Positions 38,884-47,738 are shown, numbered from the stretch's first letter. The stretch: 64,000 nucleotides of DNA from Candidatus Arthromitus sp. SFB-turkey (GCF_001655775.1 NZ_LXFF01000033.1:19787-83786), one strand, 5' to 3'. Notes: a model not told the origin generated them from the letters alone. Made by a program: numbers and translations.

Positions 38884-39489
38884 GTGGCATATACAAAAAT
38901 TAACGTAAATTCAAGAGTGAAAAATAATAGAAAATATACTAAAAAAATTTTAAAAACTAAAACTTTAATTTATACATTTGTTTGGATATTGTTTTTTATA
39001 GTGTTACCTATTTTTTTAGCATTTAATTTTATAAACTCTATGTTTTATGTATCTGTGAGTTCTAATTCAATGGCTCCTACTATTGAAAAGGGAGATAAAG
39101 TTATAGTTTCAAAAATAGATGATAATTATAATATAAAGAGAGATGATATAATTGTTTTTTATTCTGAAGAACTAGGAAAGGTGCTTGTTAAAAGAGTTGT
39201 AGGAGTTCCAGGTGATGTTATACATTTAGATGAGGATTTTAATGTAATGGTTAATGATGAATATGTTGTAGAAAATAGTAATCTTAACTTAGATATTGAA
39301 TATAAATATGATGTTATAGAACTAAATGAAGAAATTGTTGTGCCAAATGAAGCATATTTCGTTATAGGAGATAATATTGATAATTCTTTTGATTCTAGAT
39401 TTTGGAAGGACAAGTTTGTTTCAAAAGAATCAATAATAGGAAAAGCGTTTGTTTTAATAAGTCCACTTGAAAAATTTTCTGTATTTTAA
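38884..39489 (+). CDS. lepB: Type I signal peptidase
   Basis: 201 residues. One N-terminal transmembrane helix (about 29-50), then the catalytic Ser in SSNSMAPTI near residue 60 and the Lys general base in VKRVVGVPGDVI near 101; GDNIDNSFDSRFW near 162 is the third family box. It removes signal peptides of secreted proteins such as the DUF4214, M23 and coiled-coil proteins of this window. GTG start at 38884; GAAGGGAT upstream is an adequate binding site. Stands alone after the ATPase terminator. Confidence 0.95.
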   Translation: MAYTKINVNSRVKNNRKYTKKILKTKTLIYTFVWILFFIVLPIFLAFNFINSMFYVSVSSNSMAPTIEKGDKVIVSKIDDNYNIKRDDIIVFYSEELGKVLVKRVVGVPGDVIHLDEDFNVMVNDEYVVENSNLNLDIEYKYDVIELNEEIVVPNEAYFVIGDNIDNSFDSRFWKDKFVSKESIIGKAFVLISPLEKFSVF

Positions 39490-39550
39490 TCAATTAGTAA
39501 ATAAAATTATCATATTATAATGTGATTATAATTTATTAAGGTTGATCTAT

Positions 39551-40636
39551 ATGACTTATGGTTTGGTTTTAGCAGGTGGTAAAGGATCAAGGTTATATCC
39601 TTTATCCAGAGTAAATAGACCTAAACAATTTCTTGATATAATAAATAATAAAACTCTTTTGCATAATACGCTTTGTAGAATTTCTAATATTATTGATAAT
39701 GAAAATTTATATATCATAACAAATAAAGAATATAAAAGTCAAGTAGCTGTAGAATCAAAAAAATTTATATCTGAAAGTAATATAATAGTGGAACCATCAA
39801 ATAAAGAAACCGCTGTGTGCATTGCACTTGCTGCAATAAAGCTTTTAAAAAAAGATAAAGATGCAATTATTTTGATTTTCCCATCTGATCATTATATAGA
39901 GGTATCAAACCTTTTTTATAATATTTTGAATTGTGCCATAGATATTTCAAATAAAAAAAGGGGTCTTATAACAATAGGGATTAAACCTAAAAATCCACAA
40001 ACTGGGTATGGATATATACAAACTGGAAAATTAATAAATTGTGGAATTGAATTTTCAGATTTATGTGTATATAAAGTTGAAAGATTTATTGAAAAACCAA
40101 GTTATGAAATTGCTAAGGATTTTATTTTAAATGGTAGTTATTTTTGGAATAGTGGAATTTTTTGTTTTAGAGCAGATGTTTATTTAAGAGAATTAGAAAA
40201 ATATTTGCCTAAAATATATAAGGGCATGATTGATATTTATAAAAGTATAGGTGAAAAAGATGAGGAAATTGTTATAAATAAAATTTATAATCAATTAGAA
40301 GGAATATCTATAGATTTTGGAATTATGCAAAAGACTAGAAAAGCATATGTTATTTCTGGAGATTTTTATTGGGATGATATAGGAAGTTTTACTTCTCTTA
40401 TTAGAACTTTAAAGAAAGATGGTAAGAATTTTATTAAAGGAAACGTTTTATCTGAAGATAGTGAAAATTGTTTAGTTTTTGGCAATGACAATTTAGTTAT
40501 AACTTTTGGAGTTAAAGATTTAATTGTTGTTAATACTGGAGATGTAATATTAATAATGAATAAGACAAAAGAACAAGAAGTTAAATATTTGTTTGAATTA
40601 TTAAAAAATAAGGAACAATTTAGTGATTTTATTTAA
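39551..40636 (+). CDS. manC: Mannose-1-phosphate guanylyltransferase
   Basis: 361 residues. Nucleotidyltransferase motif LVLAGGKGSRLYPLSR with the downstream Lys of RPKQF, then FPSDHYI, GYGYIQTG, ERFIEKPS and SYFWNSGIFCF, the characteristic blocks of GDP-mannose pyrophosphorylases. Makes GDP-mannose for glycan synthesis. It lacks the C-terminal isomerase half of bifunctional enzymes. ATG 39551 with AAGG nine bases upstream is preferred over TTG 39542. The DUF4214 gene follows by 28 bases. Confidence 0.92.
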   Translation: MTYGLVLAGGKGSRLYPLSRVNRPKQFLDIINNKTLLHNTLCRISNIIDNENLYIITNKEYKSQVAVESKKFISESNIIVEPSNKETAVCIALAAIKLLKKDKDAIILIFPSDHYIEVSNLFYNILNCAIDISNKKRGLITIGIKPKNPQTGYGYIQTGKLINCGIEFSDLCVYKVERFIEKPSYEIAKDFILNGSYFWNSGIFCFRADVYLRELEKYLPKIYKGMIDIYKSIGEKDEEIVINKIYNQLEGISIDFGIMQKTRKAYVISGDFYWDDIGSFTSLIRTLKKDGKNFIKGNVLSEDSENCLVFGNDNLVITFGVKDLIVVNTGDVILIMNKTKEQEVKYLFELLKNKEQFSDFI

Positions 40637-40664
40637 ATAATTATTAATATTTAGGAGAGATATA

Positions 40665-41354
40665 ATGTCTGATCATATATATGTATTTTCTAATAAAGCA
40701 TATAAGGATTCCCAGGAGCAAGAAAAATTAAAGATAGATACAAAAAAATTACCAACTTTAAAAGTTGAAAATATAAAAGTTGATTCTAAATTGAGAACAT
40801 GTGTTAGAGTTTCTACAGATAATTTATTTAGAGGAAATATATTAGAGTTTCCTATAATAGATGTTATAATTAATGATCGTTTTGTTGAAATAACAGGTCT
40901 TATAGTGGGAAAATTATATTCCGGTCTTGTGTTGAATCTAGAATATATAAGTGGAAATAAACTTTATTTATTGGAAGATTTTGTTGTTGAAGCTGGAGAT
41001 GTTATTTCTGAATATATATGCACTACGTACAAATTAGCTCTTAAAAGAGATGTTGAAGAAGAGGAGTTTAATGAGTGGTATTTTAAGTTACAAAGAGAAG
41101 CTGATGTTATTAATGATTTCATAAGAAATATAGTTATGAGTGATGAATTTTCAGAAGTTAATAAAGGTCTAGATTCTTTTATAGAGGTTCTACACAAAGT
41201 AGTATTTAGAAGATCAATTGATGAAGATACTTTGAATTACTGGAAAAATAAATATAGTGAGAGAATTTTAGAAGATACAGATGATGAAGTTAGAGATTAC
41301 ATTATAGAACAAATGATACAATATAAACAATTTGAATATTTAATTGGAAAATAA
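40665..41354 (+). CDS. DUF4214 domain protein without signal peptide
   Basis: 229 residues. The first ~100 residues are strand-rich and not recognised. Residues 110-229 form a DUF4214 domain in two repeats: YICTTYKLALKRDVEEEEFNEWYF...RNIVMSDEFSE, then LHKVVFRRSIDEDTLNYWKNKY...EQMIQYKQFEYL. This helical domain is usual in secreted proteins, and a large secreted example lies at 53615. No signal peptide is visible here, so it may stay in the cytoplasm or leave another way. Linked to a GDP-mannose gene; a glycan connection is speculative. Confidence 0.75.
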   Translation: MSDHIYVFSNKAYKDSQEQEKLKIDTKKLPTLKVENIKVDSKLRTCVRVSTDNLFRGNILEFPIIDVIINDRFVEITGLIVGKLYSGLVLNLEYISGNKLYLLEDFVVEAGDVISEYICTTYKLALKRDVEEEEFNEWYFKLQREADVINDFIRNIVMSDEFSEVNKGLDSFIEVLHKVVFRRSIDEDTLNYWKNKYSERILEDTDDEVRDYIIEQMIQYKQFEYLIGK

Positions 41355-41388
41355 TAAATAAATTTTAAAACATTTAATGGAGGAAAAA

Positions 41389-42048
41389 ATGGAAAACATA
41401 TTAAATCCGTCTATTTTATCTGCTAATTTTGCAAATTTAGAAAGTGATTTTTTAGAGCTTGAGAGAAATAATATAAAAAAAATTCATATTGATGTTATGG
41501 ATGGTAATTTTGTTCCTAATATAACATTTGGACCAGGACAAATAGGTTGTTTAAGGAAAATTAGCAAATTTTATTTTGATTGTCATTTAATGGTGAATGA
41601 ACCTATTAGGCTCATAGATAGTTTTGTAAATTCAGGTGTTGATTGTTTAACAGTTCATGTTGAGGCTTGCACTCATATTCATAGAACTATTGAATATATA
41701 AAATCTAAGAATATAGATTGTGGAGTTGCATTAAATCCAGGAACATCTATAAAAGACACTGAAAATGTTTTGGATATAGTTGATAAAATATTAGTAATGA
41801 CAGTAAATCCTGGATTTGGAGGTCAAAAATTCATACATTCTATGGTTAGTAAAATAGAAGATTTGAATGAATTACTTTATAAGAAGAATATTAAAAATAA
41901 AATTATACAAGTAGATGGTGGAATAAATATAGATACTATAGATAAAGTATATAATATTGGAGTAAGGGATATAGTTGTTGGCTCTTATATTTTTGAAGGA
42001 GAGTCTATAGAAATTAGTATAAAAAATTTAATAAATAAAATAAGGTAG
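41389..42048 (+). CDS. rpe: Ribulose-phosphate 3-epimerase
   Basis: 219 residues from ATG 41389, with GGAGG five bases upstream; an in-frame ATG at 41377 overlaps that site. TIM-barrel with NPSILSANFANL, the metal/catalytic HIDVMDGNFVPNITFG near 31, CHLMV near 63 and VNPGFGGQKF near 138, VDGGI near 172. Interconverts ribulose-5-P and xylulose-5-P in the pentose phosphate pathway. Ends in a hairpin terminator. Confidence 0.96.
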   Translation: MENILNPSILSANFANLESDFLELERNNIKKIHIDVMDGNFVPNITFGPGQIGCLRKISKFYFDCHLMVNEPIRLIDSFVNSGVDCLTVHVEACTHIHRTIEYIKSKNIDCGVALNPGTSIKDTENVLDIVDKILVMTVNPGFGGQKFIHSMVSKIEDLNELLYKKNIKNKIIQVDGGINIDTIDKVYNIGVRDIVVGSYIFEGESIEISIKNLINKIR

Positions 42049-42075
42049 AGATATTAAATCTCTACCTTATTTTGT
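42039..42075 (+). terminator. Terminator after rpe
   Basis: Fourteen-pair stem AATAAGGTAGAGAT / ATCTCTACCTTATT overlapping the rpe stop codon, loop ATTAA, modest T tract. Confidence 0.85.
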
Positions 42076-42136
42076 ATAAAAATTTAAATTTTAGAAACAA
42101 TTTTAAAAACTAAAAATATTGTTGGGGGAAAATTTA

Positions 42137-42697
42137 ATGTATATATTCAAAATTTTTTTATCAATAATTTTCCTTATTGTATTAAATAAGATTTTATTAG
42201 CAGTTAAAAAGCATTTAGAAATTAAACTTAAATTAAATAGCATGTCAAATTCTATTATAAGTAGAAAAGATTTGTTAGAATTTGGTATGGACTATTATTT
42301 GACTCTTTGTAGATATATCATAATTGAAAAAAAACTTTCAAAAGAGGTTTACATACAAGATATTACAGGAAGAGAAATTGTTGATATAAAGTTTATAAAT
42401 GAAGGTAATCAAGTTTATGTATCTTGTATATTGAAGGAAATTTTAGAATCAGGTGAATTTGAAGATGTAACATATGATGAAGTATTAGATTTGTTAAATT
42501 TTATGATAAAAGATAATATCAGAAAAGGAATAATATTTACTAATTCTTTTATTGAGAAAGAAGCACTTGAATTTATAGAAAATTTAAATAAGAATTCTGA
42601 TAAATATGAAATAGAATTAATTGATGGCTATGAAATAATTAAATTTGCACGTAAGAGAAATGAAAAATTTGAAGAGGAGGTTATTAATTATGCCTAG
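42137..42697 (+). CDS. Membrane-anchored Mrr/PD-(D/E)XK-like protein 1
   Basis: 186 residues from ATG 42137, GGGGG eight bases before it. One N-terminal transmembrane helix, then a domain with the strand-helix order of Mrr-type nuclease folds: REIVDIKFINEGNQVYVSCILK (Asp ... Lys) and later RKGIIFTNSFIEKEALEFIE followed by IELIDGYEIIKFA, the latter the characteristic Mrr C-terminal block. The QxK of active enzymes reads SCILK here, so activity is doubtful. Overlaps the next gene by 8 bases. May bind rather than cut DNA at the membrane. Confidence 0.6.
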   Translation: MYIFKIFLSIIFLIVLNKILLAVKKHLEIKLKLNSMSNSIISRKDLLEFGMDYYLTLCRYIIIEKKLSKEVYIQDITGREIVDIKFINEGNQVYVSCILKEILESGEFEDVTYDEVLDLLNFMIKDNIRKGIIFTNSFIEKEALEFIENLNKNSDKYEIELIDGYEIIKFARKRNEKFEEEVINYA

Positions 42698-43181
42698 TTT
42701 TTCAAAATTTGTTGTATTTATGTGTATAATAATATTGTTACCATTGATAGTGAATATTGTAGATAATGCTATTAAAATATTTAATGTATTAAAATATAAA
42801 AATTGTATTTCAGATAAAATTGTGGAGTTTTCTAAAAGAGAATTTGTTGATTTTATTTTAGAATTTTTTGAAAGAAGTTATAAATATGAGTTTGATTTTA
42901 AAAATGATGATATCTATTTAAAGGATGGGAATATTTATAGGTTATTGTATTGTGATAATAAAAGTTGTGAAAAATTTACCATTAATGATGCACGTAAAGT
43001 TATAGGAATATGTGAAAGTAAAGGAGTTAAAGATGTATTTATTTTTACTACAAAAATTTTAAGTAATGATGTTATAGATTTTTTTAAAAGTATTGGTGAA
43101 ACTTATGATGTTAAGTATATTTATGGCAATGATTTAAACGTAAATTATAAAGAATTTGTTTGTAAATTTTACAATATGTAA
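42690..43181 (+). CDS. Membrane-anchored Mrr-like protein 2 (degenerate)
   Basis: 163 residues from ATG 42690 with GAGGAGG upstream. Same layout as the preceding gene: N-terminal helix, then a small domain ending KGVKDVFIFTTKILSNDVID...YDVKYIYGNDL, paralleling GIIFTNSFIEKEAL...IELIDGYEI. The expected Asp-Lys nuclease core is not recognisable (DIYLKDGNIYRLLYCDNKS). It is probably a diverged paralog forming a pair with protein 1. Precedes rex, with a clear gap of about 120 bases. Confidence 0.5.
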   Translation: MPSFSKFVVFMCIIILLPLIVNIVDNAIKIFNVLKYKNCISDKIVEFSKREFVDFILEFFERSYKYEFDFKNDDIYLKDGNIYRLLYCDNKSCEKFTINDARKVIGICESKGVKDVFIFTTKILSNDVIDFFKSIGETYDVKYIYGNDLNVNYKEFVCKFYNM

Positions 43182-43253
43182 GTATATTTTTAATTATGTA
43201 TTTTATTTTTTTGTTAAAATAGAGTAAAATTAAATAACTGCTTTTTAAAAAGT

Positions 43254-43271
43254 TTGTTAAAAAATTAGTTA
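43254..43271 (+). promoter_or_regulatory. Possible Rex half-operator before rex
   Basis: TTGTTAA-AAAA-TTAGTTA resembles the Rex site TTGTTAAnnnnTTAACAA, with a perfect left half and a poor right half. It lies 29 bases before the rex start. Confidence 0.3.
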
Positions 43272-43299
43272 GCTTAATTACTTAAGGGGGATTACGTTA

Positions 43300-43923
43300 A
43301 TGTCTAGCAGTATCTCTAAAGTTGTAATAAAAAGGTTACCAAGATATTTAAGGGTTTTAGAATCTTTTATGAAACGTGAAGTCGAGAGAGTTTCATCAAA
43401 AGAGTTAGCTGTTAAGCTAGGTTCTACAGCTTCTCAGGTTAGACAAGATTTTAATTGTTTTGGTGATTTTGGACAACATGGATATGGATATAAAGTTAAA
43501 GATCTTTATGCAAAAATTAAAGAAATTTTAGGTTTAAATAAAAAATATTCTTGTATTATTGTTGGTGCGGGTAATATAGGACAAGCAATAATGAATTACT
43601 CGAAGTTTTTAGATATTGGATTTGATATAGAAGCTATATTTGATATTAATCCTAAACTTATTGGAGTTTCTTTTCGTGGTATTGAAGTTTTAGATGTTGA
43701 TAGTTTAGATAATTATGTAGAAACTCATAGCGTTGATATTGCTATATTATGTGTTCCGGAAATTCAAACTAATTCTGTGTATAATATTTTGAAAGATAGA
43801 GTTAAAGGAATATGGAATTTTGCCACTGTTGATTTAAGTTCAACTGAAGAAACTTCGGTAGAAAATGTTAATTTAAATGATAGTTTATTTACTTTGGTTT
43901 ATTTTATAAATGATAAAGATTAG
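43300..43923 (+). CDS. rex: Redox-sensing transcriptional repressor Rex
   Basis: 207 residues. N-terminal winged helix (VIKRLPRYLRVLESF ... STASQVRQDFNCFGDFGQHGYGY), then the NAD(H)-binding Rossmann domain with IIVGAGNIGQAI near residue 87. Rex senses the NADH/NAD+ ratio and controls fermentation genes. GGGGG precedes the ATG. The DNA glycosylase gene follows by 8 bases and is probably co-transcribed. Confidence 0.95.
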   Translation: MSSSISKVVIKRLPRYLRVLESFMKREVERVSSKELAVKLGSTASQVRQDFNCFGDFGQHGYGYKVKDLYAKIKEILGLNKKYSCIIVGAGNIGQAIMNYSKFLDIGFDIEAIFDINPKLIGVSFRGIEVLDVDSLDNYVETHSVDIAILCVPEIQTNSVYNILKDRVKGIWNFATVDLSSTEETSVENVNLNDSLFTLVYFINDKD

Positions 43924-43931
43924 GAGTTTAT

Positions 43932-44807
43932 ATGGATTTTAAAAATTATAGTTATGTTGATAATAAGGTTGTTGTAAAAAAGATAAAAAATTTTGTACTT
44001 CCACATATTTTTGAAAATGGTCAATGTTTTAGATGGCAGAAAACAGATATAGGTACTTATATAATTGTTGCAAAAAATAGAGTTATAGAGCTTGAACTAC
44101 AAGGTGAAGATTTAATAATACATAATTCTAATATAGAGGATTTTGAAAATATTTGGATAGAATATTTTGATTTAGAAAGAGATTATAACTCTTTAAAAAT
44201 GTCTCTTAAAAAAGATGAGTATTTAGTAAAGGCTATAGAGTTTGGAGATGGTCTTAGAATGCTTAATCAAGATCCTTTTGAAATGATTATTTCTTTTATT
44301 ATTTCATCAAATAATAGAATTCCAATGATAAAAAAAGCTATTAATAATATTAGTGAAAAGTTTGGAGAATGTACATCTTATAAAGGAGATAAATATTATT
44401 TTTTCCCTACATTAGAGAATTTATCTTCTGTTACTCAAGAAGAATTTAAGGCTTGTTCTGTAGGATTTAGAGATAAATATTTATTCAATACTATAAAAAT
44501 GCTCAATGAATGTAATGATATTGAACAAATAATGTCTTTGTCAGATGATGAATGTCATAAGGAATTACAAAAATTTCCTGGAATTGGTTCAAAAGTTTCA
44601 GATTGTATAATGCTTTTTTCAATGAAGAAATATTCAGCTTTTCCAGTTGATGTATGGGTTAAACGTGCTATGATGAAATTTTACGTTGCCCCTGATACTT
44701 CTTTGAAAAAAATTCGTGATTTTGGAAGAAATTTATTTAAGGATTTAAGTGGATTTGCTCAACAATATCTGTTTTATTATGTAAGGGAAAATAATATTAA
44801 AATTTAA
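43932..44807 (+). CDS. OGG1-type 8-oxoguanine DNA glycosylase
   Basis: 291 residues. N-terminal OGG_N-like domain (ENGQCFRWQKTD), then the HhH-GPD domain: FPGIGSKVSDCIMLF near residue 216, with the catalytic Lys of the KVSDC motif, and FPVDVWVKRAMM near 238 with the conserved Asp. Removes oxidised guanine from DNA. AGGAG precedes the ATG. Co-location with rex links redox sensing and oxidative damage repair by position only. Confidence 0.9.
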   Translation: MDFKNYSYVDNKVVVKKIKNFVLPHIFENGQCFRWQKTDIGTYIIVAKNRVIELELQGEDLIIHNSNIEDFENIWIEYFDLERDYNSLKMSLKKDEYLVKAIEFGDGLRMLNQDPFEMIISFIISSNNRIPMIKKAINNISEKFGECTSYKGDKYYFFPTLENLSSVTQEEFKACSVGFRDKYLFNTIKMLNECNDIEQIMSLSDDECHKELQKFPGIGSKVSDCIMLFSMKKYSAFPVDVWVKRAMMKFYVAPDTSLKKIRDFGRNLFKDLSGFAQQYLFYYVRENNIKI

Positions 44808-44877
44808 ATTTTGAAACTTTTTAGAAATAAATGTAGTCTTTATTACAAAATAATTAAAATTTGGATGCGAGGTTTTT

Positions 44878-46326
44878 ATGAGCAGAAAGAAAATATTATC
44901 TTCAATTTTAGCAGGAACGTTGTTGGGATTAGCTGTTATAGCTCCAGTTAAAGCTATGAATGTAAAAAGTAATGATGGATATGAATGTGTTATTAGCGAT
45001 GAAGAAATAAATAATTTAAAAGTAAGTGATGGTATTGAAATTTTAGGTAAGAAATATGATTTATCTAATGTGAATCCATCAGTTCTTAAAGTTGTTGCAA
45101 AAGAGATTAGTAGGATAAATTCAGGAAATTTAAGTGAAAGTGATAAAACAAGAGCTTTAACAGATATTAAAAATATTTTAGATGATTATGAGAAGGATCC
45201 TAAGAAATATGAAAATTATCCTGAAACTCTTGAGTATGGACCAGCAACATTATTGAGACAAGATATTTATTATGTTCAAACTAAAATTTCAGATTTAAAA
45301 CAAGAGCAAGAAACTTTAAAGAAAACTAAGATGGCTGAAGAGGAAATAAATAAAAGGGTAAAAGAATTACAAGATAAGATAGATAAATTAGGTGGATGGA
45401 TAAATTATAGTGTAGCTAATTTTAGTGAAGATAGTTATAAGCAAATGTTTTGTGATATGGAATTAATAGAAGAAAATAGTACAAATCAAGATGTTAAAGA
45501 AGTTGAGAGTTTAATAACAGCAGTTTATGCAACAAATTCTTATAATAAAATTTTTAAAGTCAGTGTTAATTCTGATGGGACTTATAGTGTAGATGGAAAT
45601 GTTGAGGTTTCTGTAGGTGAATTATCAGAAATTATTGAAAAGAATTTAGAGTTTGAAAACTTAAAAGTTAGAAATTTATTAGAAGAAATTAAGGCTGTAG
45701 AAAATTCAAAAATTGCTAAGGTTGAGCAAGAGAAACAAATTAAACAATTAAAAAGAGAAATTGAATCAGTTAAGGCTTATGGTTTAAGCCAAGAAATTAT
45801 TTTACTAAATTTAGAAAAACAAGCTGTTAAAAATACAAGAATTAGTCTTGAATTAATGGAAGAAAGAATTAAGGAAATAGATAAGAAGATCAATGAAAAA
45901 GTAGAAAGTTTGAAAGATTTTAAATTAAATTTTGAAAATAATCCAGAGTATGTTGTAAAAAATTCTGATCTTGGTAAAACTCCAAGTTATTTTGGATATG
46001 TTCTACAAGATGAAAATGGTTTTGGAGTAAAAGTTTCTTTAGATGAAAACAATAAAGTTTTAATTGATAATATAAAATTAGCAGGTGTAGAAAATGTAAC
46101 ACTTGATGTGTTAACAAGTGAACAGAAAATTACTTTGAAGAAAGTAGTTGAAGAAAATATTTCTAAGTCAAAAGAAAGTATAACTAAACTAGAGATGCGT
46201 AAGTCTGAATTTGAAGCTAAAAGTGGAGATGATACAAAATATTATTTAATTGATGCAATTAGTAAAGAATTAAGTGTTTTAAATAATGATATAAAAAATT
46301 ATGAGATTATATTGTCTCAAATATAA
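44878..46326 (+). CDS. Secreted coiled-coil protein of unknown function
   Basis: 482 residues, not recognised. A signal peptide (SILAGTLLGLAVIAPVKA, cut near residue 26) shows export. The mature protein has three long coiled coils (about 133-170, 275-355 and 415-480) separated by short strand-rich segments, for example residues 212-240 and 365-405. No membrane anchor or sortase motif follows. GCGAGG precedes the ATG. With only one Cys in the mature region besides C32, disulfides are unlikely to dominate. Candidate cell-surface or secreted filament protein. Confidence 0.7.
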   Translation: MSRKKILSSILAGTLLGLAVIAPVKAMNVKSNDGYECVISDEEINNLKVSDGIEILGKKYDLSNVNPSVLKVVAKEISRINSGNLSESDKTRALTDIKNILDDYEKDPKKYENYPETLEYGPATLLRQDIYYVQTKISDLKQEQETLKKTKMAEEEINKRVKELQDKIDKLGGWINYSVANFSEDSYKQMFCDMELIEENSTNQDVKEVESLITAVYATNSYNKIFKVSVNSDGTYSVDGNVEVSVGELSEIIEKNLEFENLKVRNLLEEIKAVENSKIAKVEQEKQIKQLKREIESVKAYGLSQEIILLNLEKQAVKNTRISLELMEERIKEIDKKINEKVESLKDFKLNFENNPEYVVKNSDLGKTPSYFGYVLQDENGFGVKVSLDENNKVLIDNIKLAGVENVTLDVLTSEQKITLKKVVEENISKSKESITKLEMRKSEFEAKSGDDTKYYLIDAISKELSVLNNDIKNYEIILSQI

Positions 46327-46327
46327 G

Positions 46328-46356
46328 AATGGAACTATTTAGTTCCATTTTTTTTA
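46328..46356 (+). terminator. Terminator after the secreted coiled-coil gene
   Basis: Stem AATGGAACT / AGTTCCATT, loop ATTT, then a long T tract. Confidence 0.9.
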
Positions 46357-46420
46357 CATAAAAATTAGATTTTGTAGACAAACTATATTTGGGATTTTAA
46401 ATATATGGAGGCTTATTAAA

Positions 46421-46816
46421 ATGGTATCAAGTATTGAAGTTTTAGATAATAAAGTCAATTTTTTAATGGCAATTACAGAAGAAATTCATAGAGAAATGAA
46501 TTTGAACTTTGATTTTAATAAATTTGTTATAGATAATAATTTAACTTCAACTCAAGTTGTTTTAATTATAAAAGCTCTTACTATTATGAATTATAAAAGA
46601 TTTAATATTTTAAATGAGTATATAAATGAATTTAAAAATGATAGTAGATTTGATATTATTTTAAATGATAGAAAGCCTACTTTTAATGATTTTAATGAAT
46701 TTTTAAAAAGTTTAAATTTAGATTTAGATGGAGAAACTCTTTTAAAAAGTCTTCAAAAACAAAAAATTGGAGAAAATATATGTAATTTTCTCCTAGAAGA
46801 TAAATCAAATAATTGA
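46421..46816 (+). CDS. Small helical hypothetical protein
   Basis: 131 residues, cytoplasmic, nearly all helical and acidic. The pattern NLTSTQVVLIIKAL ... PTFNDFNEFLKSLNLDLDGETLLKSLQKQ recalls DUF1878-type small Firmicutes proteins, but I am not certain. ATGGAGG precedes the ATG. Followed by its own hairpin terminator. Function unknown. Confidence 0.55.
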   Translation: MVSSIEVLDNKVNFLMAITEEIHREMNLNFDFNKFVIDNNLTSTQVVLIIKALTIMNYKRFNILNEYINEFKNDSRFDIILNDRKPTFNDFNEFLKSLNLDLDGETLLKSLQKQKIGENICNFLLEDKSNN

Positions 46817-46824
46817 TATAATAG

Positions 46825-46860
46825 AGCTTGTCTAAGATATTCTTGGATAAGCTTTTTAAA
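46825..46860 (+). terminator. Terminator after the 46421 gene
   Basis: Stem AGCTTGTCTAAG / CTTGGATAAGCT (two G-T pairs), loop ATATT, T tract. Confidence 0.8.
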
Positions 46861-46882
46861 TTTTTTGAGAGGACTTTTTAAA

Positions 46883-47260
46883 ATGGGAATATTTAATACT
46901 TTAATAGGAAACGCAACAAATGTTGATGTAGATGGTGTGTCTGATAAATTAAAAGATATTCTTTTTGAAGGTGAAGAAATTGTATATGCGTTTTCTTATG
47001 TAAGGGATATGATTCTGTTTACTACAGGAAGAGTTATTTTTATAGACAAGCAGGGAGTAACTGGCAAGAAAAAAGAATTTCTTTCGATTCCTTATAAAAG
47101 TATAAGTAGATTTTCTATTGAAACTAGTGGGCATTTTGATGATGATTCTGAAATTAAGTTTTGGATTAGTGGAATGAGTGAACCTATTATAAAAGAGTTT
47201 TCAGGGGATAAAAATTTAAATGAAATACAGAAACTTATTGCTGAGGCAATTTGTAATTAA
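46883..47260 (+). CDS. Bacterial PH-domain protein
   Basis: 125 residues from ATG 46883; GAGAGGA lies nine bases upstream, so the TTG at 46865 is rejected. Consists of one bacterial pleckstrin-homology-like domain: ILFEGEEIVYAFSYVRDMILFTTGRVIFIDKQG...SIPYKSISRFSIETSG, ending in a C-terminal helix. Such proteins form oligomers and their role is unknown. Followed 30 bases later by the DUF1292 gene. Confidence 0.8.
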   Translation: MGIFNTLIGNATNVDVDGVSDKLKDILFEGEEIVYAFSYVRDMILFTTGRVIFIDKQGVTGKKKEFLSIPYKSISRFSIETSGHFDDDSEIKFWISGMSEPIIKEFSGDKNLNEIQKLIAEAICN

Positions 47261-47290
47261 GAAAATATTTTAGAAGGAATAAAATTTATA

Positions 47291-47551
47291 ATGAGTTATT
47301 ATAGTGAAAATGATAAATACTATATGGATTTTAAAGATGAAGATGGAAACAAAGTAACTTTTGAGGTTATTGCGGAAATATTTATTGATGATAAAAAATA
47401 TTTGATTCTTGGAGACGATAAGGATTCAACGGAAGATTCTTATGTTGTGCGTGAAGATTTAGTTGATGGAAATGTTGAGTATAATTTTTTAGAAGATGAG
47501 GAAGAATTTCTTAGAGTAAAGAAACAGTATAAAAAAATTATATACGGATAA
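47291..47551 (+). CDS. DUF1292 (YrzB-like) protein
   Basis: 86 residues, acidic: DFKDEDGNKVTFEVIAEIFIDDKKYLILG, then a variable Asp/Glu stretch and EEEFLRVKKQYKKI, the DUF1292 pattern seen in YrzB of Bacillus, where the gene lies near the Holliday-junction resolvase and alaS. Those neighbours are absent here. AGAAGGA precedes the ATG. Function unknown. Confidence 0.8.
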   Translation: MSYYSENDKYYMDFKDEDGNKVTFEVIAEIFIDDKKYLILGDDKDSTEDSYVVREDLVDGNVEYNFLEDEEEFLRVKKQYKKIIYG

Positions 47552-47554
47552 GAA

Positions 47555-47738
47555 GTTGTCTGCAGTAAACGTGGGGCTTTTATGCTTAACCTACATTTTT
47601 AAATAGGGATTTCCAACATTAATAGTGCTGTCATGCTTCCAGTTTTCGTAAGCGGAGTAGGCAAATATATATTATGCGGATTGCCCACCTGTTGGAGAAC
47701 AGGTCTTAAGTTTATAAGCTAGCGTCTCTGCGGATAAA
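47555..47738 (+). ncRNA. ssrS: Probable 6S RNA (ssrS)
   Basis: About 185 bases with no open frame and markedly higher GC than the surroundings. TCTGCAG near the 5' end pairs with CTGCGGA at the 3' end. An inner helix brings GGCTTTTATGCTTAA opposite TTAAGTTTATAAGCT. On the 3' side of the central region a small hairpin ACCTGTT-GGAG-AACAGGT is present, the arrangement seen in 6S RNA, which binds sigma-A RNA polymerase. A terminal hairpin region (CATGCTTCC ... GGAGTAGGC) caps the rod. A strong terminator follows. I do not see the SRP, tmRNA or RNase P hallmarks. Confidence 0.7.

Noticed and set aside
47555..47738. SRP RNA, tmRNA or RNase P RNA at the structured segment
   Set aside because: No GGAAG-type SRP loop, no tRNA-like ends and no RNase P core; the 6S layout fits better.
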